Position numbers and translations under genes: made by a program. A DNA stretch of 64,000 nt from Ophiosphaerella korrae (lineage: Eukaryota > Ascomycota > Dothideomycetes > Pleosporales > Phaeosphaeriaceae), in assembly GCA_028456385.1 (NCBI GenBank), contig JALNQF010000032.1, forward strand, positions 1 to 64,000. Reading direction: 5' to 3'. The notes below the pieces were generated by a model. That model had not been told where the DNA came from. It saw only the letters and a list, made by a program, of their open reading frames with translations, and ran no database searches. Shown piece after piece: positions 25,801 to 37,644 of this stretch. Position 1 is the stretch's first letter. Each line of letters begins with the position of its first letter.

Positions 25801-27779
25801 TCAAGATACAATACTTGCTGCTGCTTTGAAGTTTGATTGGGTGCTTGGCTTCCGTCTAGCACCTGGCACATCCCACCAGCTCTCATAAAGATCTCTCAGG
25901 TCCACCTCCTGCCCAGGCGCTTTCAGATAGGAAGTCAAATCGACGTTATCGTCGGTTTCCGCCTCGGTATAGCCATTGCCAAAGTATGCAAATCGGTTGT
26001 CCTTGTGTTCTCGTTCATATTCCCAGTCCTCCCAGCGAGGTTCACGTCTAACAATGGTGATGTGTGCGGCTGATCCAGGCCAAAGGCCATGAATGCGTTG
26101 ACCTGGTAAACCTCCGTTGTTCCACGAGGAGCAATTATCCGTCAGCACCGTAGTAGGGAAGAAAGCATCGCAATAGTCGACAAAGTCATCTGCTGCTTCT
26201 TTTGACGGAGTGATAGACTTGAGTCCTTGGGTAGAAACCTTGCGAAATGCCTTTGCGAAATATGTCAAGGCGGTTTCGATGGCTTGCGGTACTGTGCCGG
26301 AAGGGCCTGTAGCGTGAGGTCCGGCGAGGAAAAATAAGTTAGGGAATCCAGGGGTAGCCAGCCCAAGATAGGTATATGGAAAACCAAATTTGCCTCCCGG
26401 TTTCCATGCTTTATTCAAATCCACTCCTCGTGCTCTGATCGAAAATGGTGGGACAAGGTCAGTATTGGCGCCAGTAGCACATAATATTGCATCAAACTCG
26501 TATTGTCTTCCATCTGTCGTTTCAATACCAGTGGATGTAAATCGTTTGATGGGAGTCTTGACGAGCTCGACATTGTCTTGTGTCAAAGACTCTATGTACC
26601 CGGGCCCCGGTGTCAAGCGCCTACAGTGCGGGGCAAATTCCGGAATTAGGCCATCAAGAAGTTCAGGCTTATTTGCTGTGCGTTTTTTCATCACATCAAT
26701 GAACAACTCGCGCATACCTTCATTCTCAGACGAACCACGAACCATGGCGCGGAATCGTCGCCAGTATCTGTCCTCGAGATCTTTTCTGAATGCAAGGTAT
26801 GTCCCTGGGTCTTCAAAAGACTTGCGTAAATCTTCAGGGTATGGCTGGGGCTCGAAAGTTCGTTCGTCGCCAGCCCATGATGTTGCAATCCAAGTGGGAT
26901 TGCGGACAAAGTGTGTCACGTGTTTGGATACCAGCTGTAAATTTGGGACTACCTGGATCCCGCTTGCTCCGTTCCCAATCACAGCAACTTTCTTGTCCGT
27001 AGGGTCGAATAAAGGGTCCCAATTTGAGGTGTGCCTCAGATGGCCCTTGTATTCGTTCAGACCTGGGTAGTCAGGCAATTTCCACGCATTGAATCGACCT
27101 ACTGCAGTGATCAAAAAATTGAATGTTTCAGTGGACACAGTTCCATCGGCGAGATTTTGAACTTTTAGTTTCCATTTGGACTGCATGTCATCCCATTCAG
27201 CCTCTTTCACGAGGTGTCGTAGCTTGACATACTTGTAAACCCCATGCTTTTTGGCTTGCGATTGCCAGTAGTCGCGAATTTCTTCGCCTTTTGCAAATAT
27301 TTCAGACCATTGGGTGTTGGGCGAATATGTTGATTGATATACATGCGCTGGTATGTCGCATCGGACTCCAGGATAGGTGTTCTCCAGCCATGTTCCGCTC
27401 TACAACTCGTCAGATGCGTTCACATTGTCTTGTCATATACACTTGCCACGTCGCTATTCTTCTCAAAGATAGTCAATTTGATACCGGGGACCTTTGCTGG
27501 GAGTAATATGCCAGCGTTGATGCCTGCAAGCCCCGCACCAATGACGGCTACAGTCACCTCTCGCACGTGATCTATAAAATGATTGACGTCGAGTTGCAAT
27601 TTTGACACCGGATACTCGATGGGCGGTTTAGTACGAGAGAGGACGGCCTCTGGTTTCGCTGTTGATACCAGATGGCCACCGAGTTGTGCAACGCGTCGTG
27701 TCGAGGTGTTGCTCGAGGGGGTTGCTGTTTCGGCAATAACCGGGTTTGGTGGCATTATGTAATTACAGTATGTCGCCAA
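25801..27779 (-). CDS. Baeyer-Villiger-type FAD/NADPH monooxygenase
   Basis: Two exons fit: 27779-27441 and 27399-25801, giving 645 residues. The 41-bp intron is very short, but the join restores DVASSGTWLENTYPGVRCDIP, the region after the first nucleotide loop. The FAD-binding fold has VAVIGAGLAGINAG (about residues 76-90). The Baeyer-Villiger fingerprint is YKGHLRHTSNWD, close to FxGxxxHxxxW(P/D). The NADPH fold has VAVIGNGASGIQVVP. ILCATGANTDLVP is the usual ATG motif near the end of the flavoprotein core. Such enzymes insert oxygen next to a ketone to form an ester or lactone, or oxygenate a heteroatom. About 70 residues precede the first Rossmann fold, longer than bacterial relatives; MPPNPVIAE eight codons in is an alternative start. 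Confidence 0.88.
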
Positions 27780-28189
27780 ATGTCTTTCGACCTTCAGGCG
27801 ATGTTAAGTCTACAAGTGAGGAAGTCTTCGCCCCGGCGACTTTTAAAGCCTGGCCACAAGCCATCGCACCATGCGCGCGTGCGTTGCTGCCATTCAGAGG
27901 CGCAATGGCACCCGTTATCGCAATATTATCATTTCCGAACTGTCGGCGTCGTGACGCTGCACGCGAAATACGATCACGTCTTCACCCCGCTCACTGACGA
28001 GATTGCCATGTGGCAACTAGCCCGGAATGTGCGCTCAGTTTCCTGCACTACCCGATTCAGCATGATTAGAACCACATTGGAACATACATAGGCCCAGCCA
28101 AGCAAAGATTAAGCCACTACGACCATAGGCAGTATGACACGTGCACTGCGATGGGTGGCCGGGATGAATCTCTTGTAAATATTCAACAC
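27780..28189. other. Intergenic, 5' side of the BVMO gene
   Basis: No gene is recognised. Several short frames overlap but none is supported. Confidence 0.4.
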
Positions 28190-28398
28190 ATTGTGGCATA
28201 CTAGGATGCACGTAGAGGTAGGAGGCAGGTGGTGGCCCGCAGTCGGCGAGATGAGTTGGAATATATGGCTTGAGTAGCTACATGACGAGTTGGTGTCAGT
28301 GGCTATCCACTCCATCCGATCCTTTATCGGTGCCCACACAGAGCCGCAATACCGACCTAAGCCTCCCCGATCACGTGCGATCCTGCTACACCACAATA
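28190..28398. repeat. Dispersed repeat, copy A (matches 63,521-63,730)
   Basis: This is a stretch of about 200 bp starting ATTGTGGCATACTAGGATG. It aligns in the same orientation with 63,521-63,730, including GAGATGAGTTG, TTGAGTAGCTAC and GACGAGTTGGTGTCAG. The element type is unknown; length and edges would fit a solo LTR or SINE-like unit. Confidence 0.75.
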
Positions 28399-28464
28399 TA
28401 TATAGAGCAAACTTGGTTGTGTCGTCGTCTCCTCACTCAAGAAATTTGTGACGCCCTTTGCAGC

Positions 28465-29060
28465 ATGTCCTCCCCAACCAAGCCATGCAAGTGGTACCAA
28501 ATCCAATAGTTTCAGGACTACGACACGCCCGAAGAGCGCAAATTAATATTAAAACTTGATCTTCTTTCGTTCCCTATGTCTTTCTAGTGAGTAGCCTTCA
28601 GATTGTACGACTCTGACTAAACACGATGTGTAGGCGTATTGGGTGAAATGTATTGATCAAGCAAATATAAGTTAGTATCAGCTCCGAGCTTTAAATCTGG
28701 GAAGCCCTAATATGTCACAGATAATGCGTACGTTGCTAGCCTCAAGGAACACTTGGGATTCTAAGGCAATGAGCTTATCCGACTTCAAACGATGTACATT
28801 CTAGGAGCCGTTTTGGGACAGCTTCAATTCATATACCTCTTCACCAAGATTCCCATGTATTACTTGATTCCGTTCTTAGATGTAGCGTGGGGAATTTTTA
28901 CTCTGCTCCAATATCGTGTCCATTCATTCGCTGAGCTTGCTGCGTACCGATTCCTAGTGGAATGGCTTTAGCCAGCGTTCTTTCCTCATAAACGATATTG
29001 GGTTGGCCTAGATGACTCCATATCTGGAGGCTTTTGTCTCCGAAATTGGGGGCGTCTAAG
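28465..29060 (+). pseudogene. DAL5/allantoate-permease-like MFS transporter, broken 5' part
   Basis: The reading starts MSSPTKPCKWYQIQ, then an in-frame TAG, then FQDYDTPEERKLILKLDLL. Two spliceosomal introns are still recognisable: GTGAGT near 28,588 to TAG near 28,633, and GTTAGT near 28,672 to CAG near 28,721. After them come AYWVKCIDQANI, NNAYVASLKEHLGF, a stop, and then GNELIRLQTMYILGAVLGQ and YFIFPFL-type membrane sequence ending in ELAAYRFLVEWL and another stop. This is the N-terminal half of an anion:cation symporter of the Dal5/Tna1 type. The C-terminal half is missing. Confidence 0.75.
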
Positions 29061-29988
29061 TCAGCAATTTCTTGACACCGGAAACTCTGAAGTCTGCCGC
29101 TAATCCATATTCATTACGTAATCGTCGTTAGCTATAAAAGGCCTTCCACATCTCGGTTTTATTTCACACTGAACCTCACCACCCTCACCACCCTTTTTCT
29201 GTTTGCGCTCTCCTGTACACGGTAGTCTTACGTCTGCTACCTTGTTATACTATTTTTTAAATGTTAGCAACAAAGTAACATACCGGCACATTGCTCCTAA
29301 CTTTGTATAGCCCATCGGGTACTAGGATCGACTATCAGCCACCTTTTCACACAAAGCGCCTCTTAAGGGAGGTGCGATAAGCAGGGTCGACAGGCTACAA
29401 CCTGATGTAGCTTGCGCATGATTTTAGACCTAAGACAAAGTCCCAATCCCTCACAACACTATTATAGGATGATGAAAAGTGGCAGCAAAGGATATCTCTA
29501 CTGTATAGGCCTTTTTGTGCTTAAAAAGAACTGCTCTGCCTAGATATTTCTCTATAGAGGTTAGAAAAACGAGAAGAGGAATCTTAGGTGTTCCACTATA
29601 AGCCAGTGCTCTAAGATAAGATCTTGCTAATCTTGCCGTTGTACCTAGGCTGCGGGCGGTAAGAACCCTACCGTAAGAGGGTGGAGCAGTACTCATGCGT
29701 TGTAATCTCTTAACCAGATTCATGCGCTTTACACAGCCACAGCGAATAATTAGAGCCAGCAGCGGGGAGTACCTACCATCTAGTGGGCATAGATACAGAC
29801 CCAGTAACTAAAAAGTCAGGCTATACAGAGAAGACTTAGTTAGGGAGGTAGACAGAGCAAAGGGCGCGAGTATATAAAGCAGCCCACCTTCTCTGTTATA
29901 AGTTCTGCATCACTTCCTCTCTATCTTCTCCTCTGCCATATAGTCATTGATTGCTCGTACCTAGCTATCTCAACCACACAACTATCAA
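29061..29988. other. Repeat-like region with two core-promoter-like sites
   Basis: TATAAAAGG near 29,144 and TATATAAAGC near 29,870 are each followed by C/T-rich leaders, a look typical of fungal promoters. The second lies about 110 bp before the relic gene at 29,989. No intact gene is seen. The minus-strand frame at 29,451-29,723 is unrecognised. Confidence 0.4.
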
Positions 29989-32330
29989 AATGTATACTAC
30001 TTTCTCCTCCAAGCCCTAGCGGGCGGCTGTCTATACCTATACAAACACGGCACCTTGTCTTCCGCCAGCCTACAATCGCTACTCTGTTAAAGCCCTAAGT
30101 GGAAACAGCTGGGTAGGCTCGCACCATAGCAATCGGGATGCGACTTTGAAATCCCGCAACTTAACACAAGTCGTGGATCTTACAGGCGATGACAAAAGCG
30201 ATAAACCCCGTGCCGGCTACGCTCACTATAATAAAAATAGGAATAATAACAATACCAAAAATCTCCCATCTCTTGAACAAATCCTACGCAAGGAAAAGTA
30301 GAAGAGCTCTGAGTCCCAAGCCAAAAACCGGCGAGCTTATTCACAACAGTAATCCGACGGACCGCTCGGGTCTCAAACCGCCAAATAACAAGAACAACTA
30401 TCCAGGCCACTCTCAAAAAGGTCAATTTTGTCGAACTTCGGATCTGGCCACATAAGGGGCGAGAGAGAGTCTAATTAAGGCTAATAGTATGTATGCATCG
30501 TATTATTATAATAATAGTACCTTGGCGATCACATCTAACGGTATACAGAAGGTTCTGTTGCAATAAGATATGGTCATCCCAATAATAGTCGCAGCTAAGC
30601 AAGAGAGCCATACAGAGTTTATGCCTGCCGTAGAGATGCTTGCCGAAACGAACAGCAAATTGGTCCAGAAAGCTATGAAGTTAAATCCTCTACCTGCAAT
30701 AGCCGAGCGAATGCATGATAGAAGCCTTAACAATGACGCTACCGACGTAGGCAGTAGACTGGGTAAGAATCAAGGTGGGTGATCTGGGGCATTTTTAGTT
30801 TCTGTATAACCAACTTAATCTGAGATGGCTATGATGGCAACAAACATATTGTAGACGATGGAGCCCACAACGCTATTCAAACAAATGGCGGGCCTGATAC
30901 TTGCAATCGTTCGGGCGACGCTGTCAACAGTGCGGAAAACCCCAGCCCCAGGCCTACTAGTGATGTCCACAATCGGGCTGAACAGGGCGACACTGGGAAC
31001 GGATATGAAGATGACGGCATTCGGACTGTAGACAGGGACGGAGGGACGAAACAGCCAACAACGAGCCTGCACTGTCCTCTGGGGATCAAGCGTGCACTGA
31101 CCCTTTGCCACACGACAAGACGGTGAACGAGACACAGAGCGATGATGGGAATACATGTGGAAGTGTGCGGTCGCCTAGTGAACGCATTTGCAACACCTCC
31201 AGTGGACCCACCAAACTTATCAACAAGGATGGGGTGAATGGAGAAGCTGAAATGTTGACTTTGTCCCTTAACAATCCGCTTCACAGCCATGCCGAAGAAC
31301 GAGTCACCGACAAGACTTCGAGGGAGAACACGTTTAGAGATGCCTGCGCAGGAAGCCCTACCGGGGTGGCAAGTGATGAAGGAGTCGATGAGTTTGAGAA
31401 GCGCCAAGACAATAAGCTACAACAGAAGCTGCCCGCCTTTGAAAAGACCTTAGACACAGATTATCCTCGTACACCCGTCAGTCTCCCCGGCAGCCTCCTC
31501 AAGGAGAATGGGATTGTTGGAACGAGAAAAAGATTTTCTAACACCTAGTCAAAGTAAGCCTAAGATTCTCTAGAACTGTCTCTAAAACACCTCTAATATG
31601 TTTTTCAGAAGATACTTCCGCCAGTACTCCAGCTACCAAACTTAGTAACGAAATAGATTTCGTGAGCCGCCTATCGAAGGACCAGCAAGCTCAATATGCT
31701 CCCCTTAGGAACGAGGCCTTGCTACGCAATACTAGGGCTCTACCTCAGCAAATTCTTCGAACCTAGAAACGCTCCAGATCCCCCATCCTACCGCTGGCGC
31801 GCCCCAGTAGCGCTTCTTTACTGAATTCTAAACCAGACTTGCGGGTAAGCTCTTCGAAGAACAACAAGAGGGGTCGAAAACCAGTCGTGCCCATCATTCG
31901 TAAGTACCGCTATCCCAACCCAACTTCACTCTTATACTCACAAGTCTAGATAATAGCAGGGAAGTTTGTGTTAGAGACTATATATTCGTGAAATAAGAAG
32001 GTAAAGGCGACGAAATTCGGCTACAGATAGCAAGAGTGGAGAAGATCTGCCCAGATAGCCAGTTAGGTGTGCTATAGACTTATCGCCTCTCCAGCCCGAA
32101 GGTGCCAAAGAGATCTTTCGGGCGCTACGAGATATTACTCTCGGATCACCATAATAGAATTAAGGCGGAATGTCTAATAGGACTTGCTAAAGTTGAGGAG
32201 AATTGCTAGAACTACTATAACGCTCTAGATTGGTGTTGGAACAAGCGGTTCAAGATTCTTAAGAAAATAATTATTTCCAATAAACGAGAGACAAAGAGGA
32301 GAAGTTTGCGAGGTTAGAAGAGGTAACTTA
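29989..32330 (+). pseudogene. Broken multi-exon gene with SUMO-interaction-like motif and possible BAH domain
   Basis: The sequence reads from MYTTFSSKP with a stop after nine codons, then contains TQVVDLTGDD, a typical SUMO-interacting motif. Hydrophilic, Asn/Asp/Gly-rich sequence follows (about 30,860-31,550), with stops in each frame. Introns survive as sense signals: GTAAGCC near 31,556 with TTTTTCAG near 31,610, and GTAAGTACC near 31,900 with TCTAG near 31,950. The end reads like a chromatin BAH-type module (RLQIARVEKICPDSQLG, YEILLSDHHNRIKAE) but has several stops. The family is not named with confidence. It looks like an old repeated gene, not a working one. Confidence 0.45.
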
Positions 32331-34599
32331 TAATAGCAACGGTTTATAGAAATAGGTTTGCTCAATTACGCAGTAAAGACATAGGAAAATGTCCATTTGT
32401 ATAGAATCGCACAGACACGCGCTAGCCACCCGCTCATGGAAGGGCCGTGTAGATGAACGCCTCGATCACGCTAATAGGGGGGATGGCCGACCGGCTTTGA
32501 CTATGACCTTGTGAGGTGAAGAATTCTGTAAGAAGTGAGTTGGTTGACTGGAGGCATGGCCAAGGTTGAATCGGATCGCAAGGCTGCGGGGCTAAGGTCG
32601 GCCCACTTGCCAAGGCTTCACACCGCCACAGGCCTGGCAGCTACTAAATTACGGAGTACACTGTGATGACTATGTGGCTGTTTCGCACTAGCTAGAACTG
32701 ATAATCGTTCCGGTTGGAGGTACTAGTTGGGGTGGCGACCCTACATGAATTTGCGTGCGACAGCAGACACAAGGCTGGTGATAACTCCTAAGCGTCGTAG
32801 TAAGGTTCTAAGACTTAGATAACGCCATTATAAGCAATATAGAGTAGTAAGAGCTTCATAGTGGTGCTATAGGGAAGGAATACTGTTTTGCTAAAGAATA
32901 AGGCTCTCTACAAATTAGGCGCAAAGGCGACGATGCGTAACGTAATTTTTAGATCGAAGGGGTTCTAGATGTCTAGGAATAGCTACAGCATATAAGTTGT
33001 AGAGACCTATTGTCAATATTTAAACTGTGCATAGGTTTTGAGTTGCCTGAAGTTGAAGTACCCCTTATATTTCTCGGCGCGCGGTGTTTCTCGACCTGTA
33101 GTGATGGACGTTATCTACCTTTTTTTGTAATCATTCGCAAATAATTAAACCGACATATTCAATTAGTCTACAAGGACGCAATCTGCTACCCCAAATAGGC
33201 TATATCAAGTCTGGAAGACCCGAATGGACCCTATCCTAGAAGCGTGACGGGTTTAACGCACGCTTGTAGTGGCTCGTAGAATCAACTTCTGATTTTTCGA
33301 GGTAACGTTACTAGCGAGCTCTCTCTTCTCGCTTTTCGCCTTTAGATTAATACTTTATTTAATTACTTAGGGCATCTAAGTTATTATGGTTTTTGCAATT
33401 TCATATCTATCACTAGGAACTATATCTACGCCATCTAGATTCCCTTCTTTGAATATGAGCCAAGCTTGTTCGACAGCCCTTTCCTCCCCTAGGTATTTGT
33501 TTAGCACCTTCTGCATTACTAGCACCCCTTTATAGGCTTTTTCTAGGATATCTAACGTTAGACACGAATATTTACAGTAGCGTAAGATAAGTTTCTGCAG
33601 GGAGCAATTCTCCTCTAGAACTCCTCTACCCGCTGTATTAAATTGTTAATAGAAAGTTCCTCTAAGTTTGTAGGATAACCGCGTAGTTTTCGTGATTTAA
33701 AATTGGGTTTAACATCTACATTCTAATTGCACAATAAGTAAGCATAAGTTTCTAGCGATATGTAGTTTATTTTAATGTAGAAATCCTTGCTCTTAAGGGG
33801 ACGTGTAGAGGTTGTAGTTCAGAGCCCATTGCCGCTTTTACCCAGTTCTACCCCCTTCGGAGTAGTTCAGGCCCAACTGTACTCAGAATATAAGAATAGG
33901 GCTATTTTAGTCTTACTACTATTTATAGAATAATATTGTTATGCATCTTCCTCTCTGCTCTGTATAAAATTTTCTCTAGAACTTTAGGAAACTGTAGTAT
34001 CCTTGTCTTTAACCTAGGAACCCTATCTAAAGCATTGGCTTCAACGATCGGTACGTAAAGATGTGCTACATGTTTAAAATTTTCGTGATGAGGCTAAAGA
34101 GGTCTAATATTACGAATTCTTCTAAGGAAAGCCTAGGGCAATCTCTCTCGGAAGCCGCTGATGAAAGGGCAACGGCAGTTAGAATTTTCAAGCCAGCCGA
34201 TTTCAACAGAGTTACCTTTAGAAGGTCTGCAGCTCCCTCACCCTTAATTCTCTAGAGGATCTTCTAGAGATATAGTTTCTATAGGGGTTTATAGGTATAA
34301 TAGGCATATAGTTTTACTTTTTTCCTTTCCTATACCCTAGCTCCTAGACTTATTTCTAGAGTTATAGTTCTTTGCTATCTGCTAAATAGCGAATTCTAGG
34401 CTAATTGGTATTATTTCTAGATGCTATACAGGCCTTTTCGGGTCAAATTTAGGTAATTTCTTAGGTTATTACATTGGTTGCAGTTGCTTCTAGTTACAAT
34501 CCAGTCACAAATTGTCCTAATTTTTTCTGCTAAACATGTTGTGTTGTAGTTTTACTGATTAATTCGGCTATTTATGGTGGGTCCGGCCAATGCGAACGT
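32331..34599. other. Gene-free degenerate region, AT-rich in its second half
   Basis: No intact reading frame is seen. 33,300-34,560 is AT-rich with many TAG/TAA codons, suggesting RIP of an old repeat. A minus-strand stretch near 33,420-33,640 reads as partly coherent protein, but I cannot assign it. Confidence 0.4.
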
Positions 34600-35150
34600 A
34601 TAAGCCTTGCGCACATTGGCCAATCCACTTTCATAGCTGTCTCAAGGACCGTTTTAAGTTTTCTTCTAGATACCAAGCGATTCGTACTACGGTTCCGGTC
34701 TATATTAGCAGATCTCCATTGCAGGTATATTGCTCTGCGCTTGTATTCGCTCCAGAAATAAGTTTAGTACAGCAAATTTTTGAGAATCCACGGGAAGTTA
34801 ACTTAGTGTCAAAGAGGGAACCTGATTGGGATACATGCCGCAGCACGCTCAAAGGCCGTTCGAGTAAGGCCTGCGCGGTGGCCTTCTCGCCAGACGGCCA
34901 GCTTCTTCAGACAGACCAAGGAGATATCCCTCTATGTTCTTCTCCTACACCATCACCCTCATTCCAAAGGACTCAGCCCTCTCGCATCTTCGTACAGCAC
35001 CAGTGGATCTGCCTAAATTAGCAGCGGATGCTATGTCTTCCTTCTGAATACCGACCGACTTGTTCTGCAGTTAATAAAGAGTTAGCCTGCTTAGGGCATT
35101 CTTCGGGTCGCATTACGCTTTCAGGCTTTGTGCAGCATAGGTTTTCCCTA
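34600..35150 (+). pseudogene. NACHT-WD40 (HET-E-like) protein relic, internally deleted
   Basis: SPLQVYCSALVFAPEISLVQQIF followed by a W/D-rich linker and GRSSKACAVAFSPDGQLL are the hallmark of the junction between the NACHT module and the first WD40 repeat in fungal NWD proteins (positions about 34,690-34,910). Soon after come YRPTCSAVNKELACLGHSSG and ITLSGF (about 35,050-35,125), which resemble the very end of the last propeller. The repeats between have been lost and stops intervene. Proteins of this type control heterokaryon incompatibility and immunity-like cell death. Confidence 0.65.
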
Positions 35151-36110
35151 CTCTTTTCCTCTTCTCATATATTTATTTTGTAATCTCTATCTCATAGAGG
35201 GGGCCGGGGAGTAGCAAATATTTATATTGCTAACTTAGGTTAGCTCCTGCTGTGTAGAGTAAGATGTGCTAAGCCAGGGCATACTCAAGCAGCGATCTGG
35301 CCCCACGCTTCGCCCTCCTTTTGTGTTGGCCAATCCGGCATGCCGTGGAGTGAAAGCGTCCCCCAGTGTCAAACATCGTGGTGGCCCTTTTTGCATTAAC
35401 GGCGTATACTCGGAAAAGTCGAGGTAGAGGCGGGCGCCAAGGATGCCTATCTAAATGGATAGCCAGCTGAGAAAGATATACGGAGTAACCTTCAGGGAGT
35501 TGCGGAAGGCTGTAATACTTCGGTCTGCTGAAGTGAGGCATGTTATTCGCAACTGGAGCGGCTACTGTTAAAACCATCGAAACCCCCTTTCACGCCCGGC
35601 TGGCCTGTTGTTTACAATATCACTAGCCTCTTCGCATCACCTTTTCGACGAGGAATCAGGGGGGCAGAACATCGTTGTCAACCACGAATGTGAAAGCATA
35701 AAATGCAAAAGCAAAAGCCCGCGGTATCTCGTTGGGTATGTGAGATCGGCCATATTTAACTTGGATGGACGTGCCTAGCCTAGATTGAAAGACTAGACGT
35801 CAAATGGAGATGAGCGCGACACAAAATAAAATATAGAAGCGTGCAGCTAGGAATAGTATTAAGTAGAATTAAAATGTGTACCAAGGCGGAACGGGAAGAT
35901 CCGGCCCACGTCTCACATACTGGAGCTGCCCTCCAGGATAAGAAGTCCTTGCCAAAGCTGCCACCCTTGCAACCTCAGCTTCACCAATCCCGCCGGACCT
36001 CGCTTATCGGGGCCCTTTACTGCCACTAGCACGGGCAAGTAGCATCACGCCGTCGCGGAGTGTAGCGCGGCTCCAACCCAATGCCAACATCCCCCTTAGG
36101 CTGCTCACCG
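35151..36110. other. Region without a supported gene
   Basis: The minus-strand frame 35,269-35,577 (102 codons) has no recognisable features. The rest has none. Confidence 0.4.
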
Positions 36111-36721
36111 CTAAGCCTTCTGGCAAAAGATATCCGGGATCTCCTGGGGGTGGCCGCAGAGACTGAAGTCGTTGGGGTAGTTGGTGCACTGGGGGTACGC
36201 CAGGCACAGCTTCACGGGCTTGCAAGTGACGTTGGGGTAGCCGGGGAACCCTGCGCAGTACTGCGAAGAGAAGACCTGCTCCAGCGGCCTAGCGTAGGGG
36301 CTGGTTATGAAGCACTGGCAGGAAGGAAGGTGTTAGTTAGCTCGAAATAAAAGAAGAAGAAAAAACTGCGGCTGATTTAGCGGGTTGATTATGTGTGAAA
36401 CTTACAAAGTTGGACAGCTCGCCTATATTGGCCAGTTTATTGCCGTACGGGCAGGTGGCGTAGGACACGACGCCTGAGGGTACGGCCTCGCCCTTTGCGT
36501 TCGTGCAGGCACAGGCCATGCTGTCTTGGACGAAGAAGCTGTTTCCCCCGGGAGAGGGCATATTGTCAGCCCGTCTGCTATCTTGCCGCGGAACGCAAAA
36601 AGGGAACGTGGTAAGGACTGGGGAAGCAATCATACGGCGGGTTGGCCTGGAGGGCGGCGACCTCGGTGGGCGCGGCCAGAACTGCCGCGGGTACGGCGAG
36701 TAGAGCGACGAGGAACTTCAT
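36111..36721 (-). CDS. Small secreted cysteine-rich protein (effector candidate)
   Basis: Exons 36721-36636, 36577-36406 and 36314-36111 give 153 residues. The first acceptor could be three bases further in (TAG or CAG), which would remove one residue. The N-terminus MKFLVALLAVPAAVLA is a classic signal peptide with an Ala-rich cleavage site. The mature part has ten cysteines, an even number (CAC, YATC, CF, YC, TC, LC, QC, LC, FC), suggesting disulfide bonds, with NVTC as a possible N-glycosylation site. The stop follows DIFCQKA. It has no resemblance to an enzyme that I can see. It is GC-rich and intact in a zone where every neighbour is a relic, the typical setting of secreted virulence or niche proteins in fungi, though function is not shown. 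Confidence 0.78.
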
Positions 36722-36860
36722 GGCGGGCAGAAAGGACTTCTGTTTAACGTGCAAGGCGAAAGGGGAGGCTCGTGGATGCTTTAAGACAAGAGGCTGTGGT
36801 GGTTGGGGGTAGGAGGTAAGAAGAAAATGAGGGCTCAACACTACGTCGAGGTTGCCTGGT

Positions 36861-36867
36861 TATATAT
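36861..36867 (-). promoter_or_regulatory. TATA box of the secreted-protein gene
   Basis: TATATA lies about 140 bp upstream of the start codon on the minus strand (GGATATATAACC in sense orientation). The spacing fits a leader of roughly 100 bases. Confidence 0.5.
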
Positions 36868-37644
36868 CCTTCTGCATCTATCGAAACTTTTGCACCTTCC
36901 GGTTTGGTGTTGCATGCGTCCACCACTTTCCACCTCACATTCAGATGCCGCGCGAAAAAGTAGACCCTGGAAAAACAAGTCATGGTTGCGTTTGGCAATG
37001 CCTCGGGGATAATACGAAGTAGGGACGGGGAAATATCTTGGTAGGCGGGGCCGGTGTGGGATAGATGGCACCCATCAGAGTAACCCACGGCTTGCGTTCC
37101 TGATGCGACGGGGATGTTGACATCCTTCCTGATCGGGGAGCGGAAGCCGCAGTCTTGCCATTTAGAAGGGCTGGTTTGGGTCGCTCGGCAGGGCCAGCCT
37201 CGGCCGGCAACACCGTCTAATCAGGCCCGACAACCGCTAGTAAGGCCCCTTTTTCTTTGTTTGCACAGCGGACTATTAGAGGTCTTAATAATAACCTGGT
37301 TTACAAGCGAGCTGCGCACCTTAAAATATACCAAAAAAGTAAAAAAAATAGCGTCTTAAATCTTAGCAATAGCTCTATAAAATACCCTGAAAATATTAGT
37401 ATAGCCTCTTGTTGCGAGATGCGAGCTCAGGAATGAGTGGGAGATGATCATTGATTGAAGAGCTATCCGAGCTGAGCTACTTATATACATAGTGGAGCAG
37501 CTTGAGCGGCTCGTGCAGCTCGCTTACTGCTGAGAGCTTACCTGAATTGTATGGAGTAGAGCTCTAACTTGCGACACTCCCCCTAGGTGAGCTGCGTAGG
37601 AGAGCTTTTCAGTAGGTTTCGTAGCAGTTATCTAAACTTAGTTA
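36868..37644. other. Intergenic region upstream of the secreted-protein gene
   Basis: No gene is seen. From about 37,410 onward the sequence is unusually rich in GAGCT/AGCTC tetramers, as is 38,600-39,100. Confidence 0.4.

Noticed and set aside
29451..29723. Minus-strand frame of 90 codons
   Set aside because: No recognisable domain, in a repeat-rich zone.
35269..35577. 102-codon minus-strand frame
   Set aside because: No motif, signal or splice context; likely chance.
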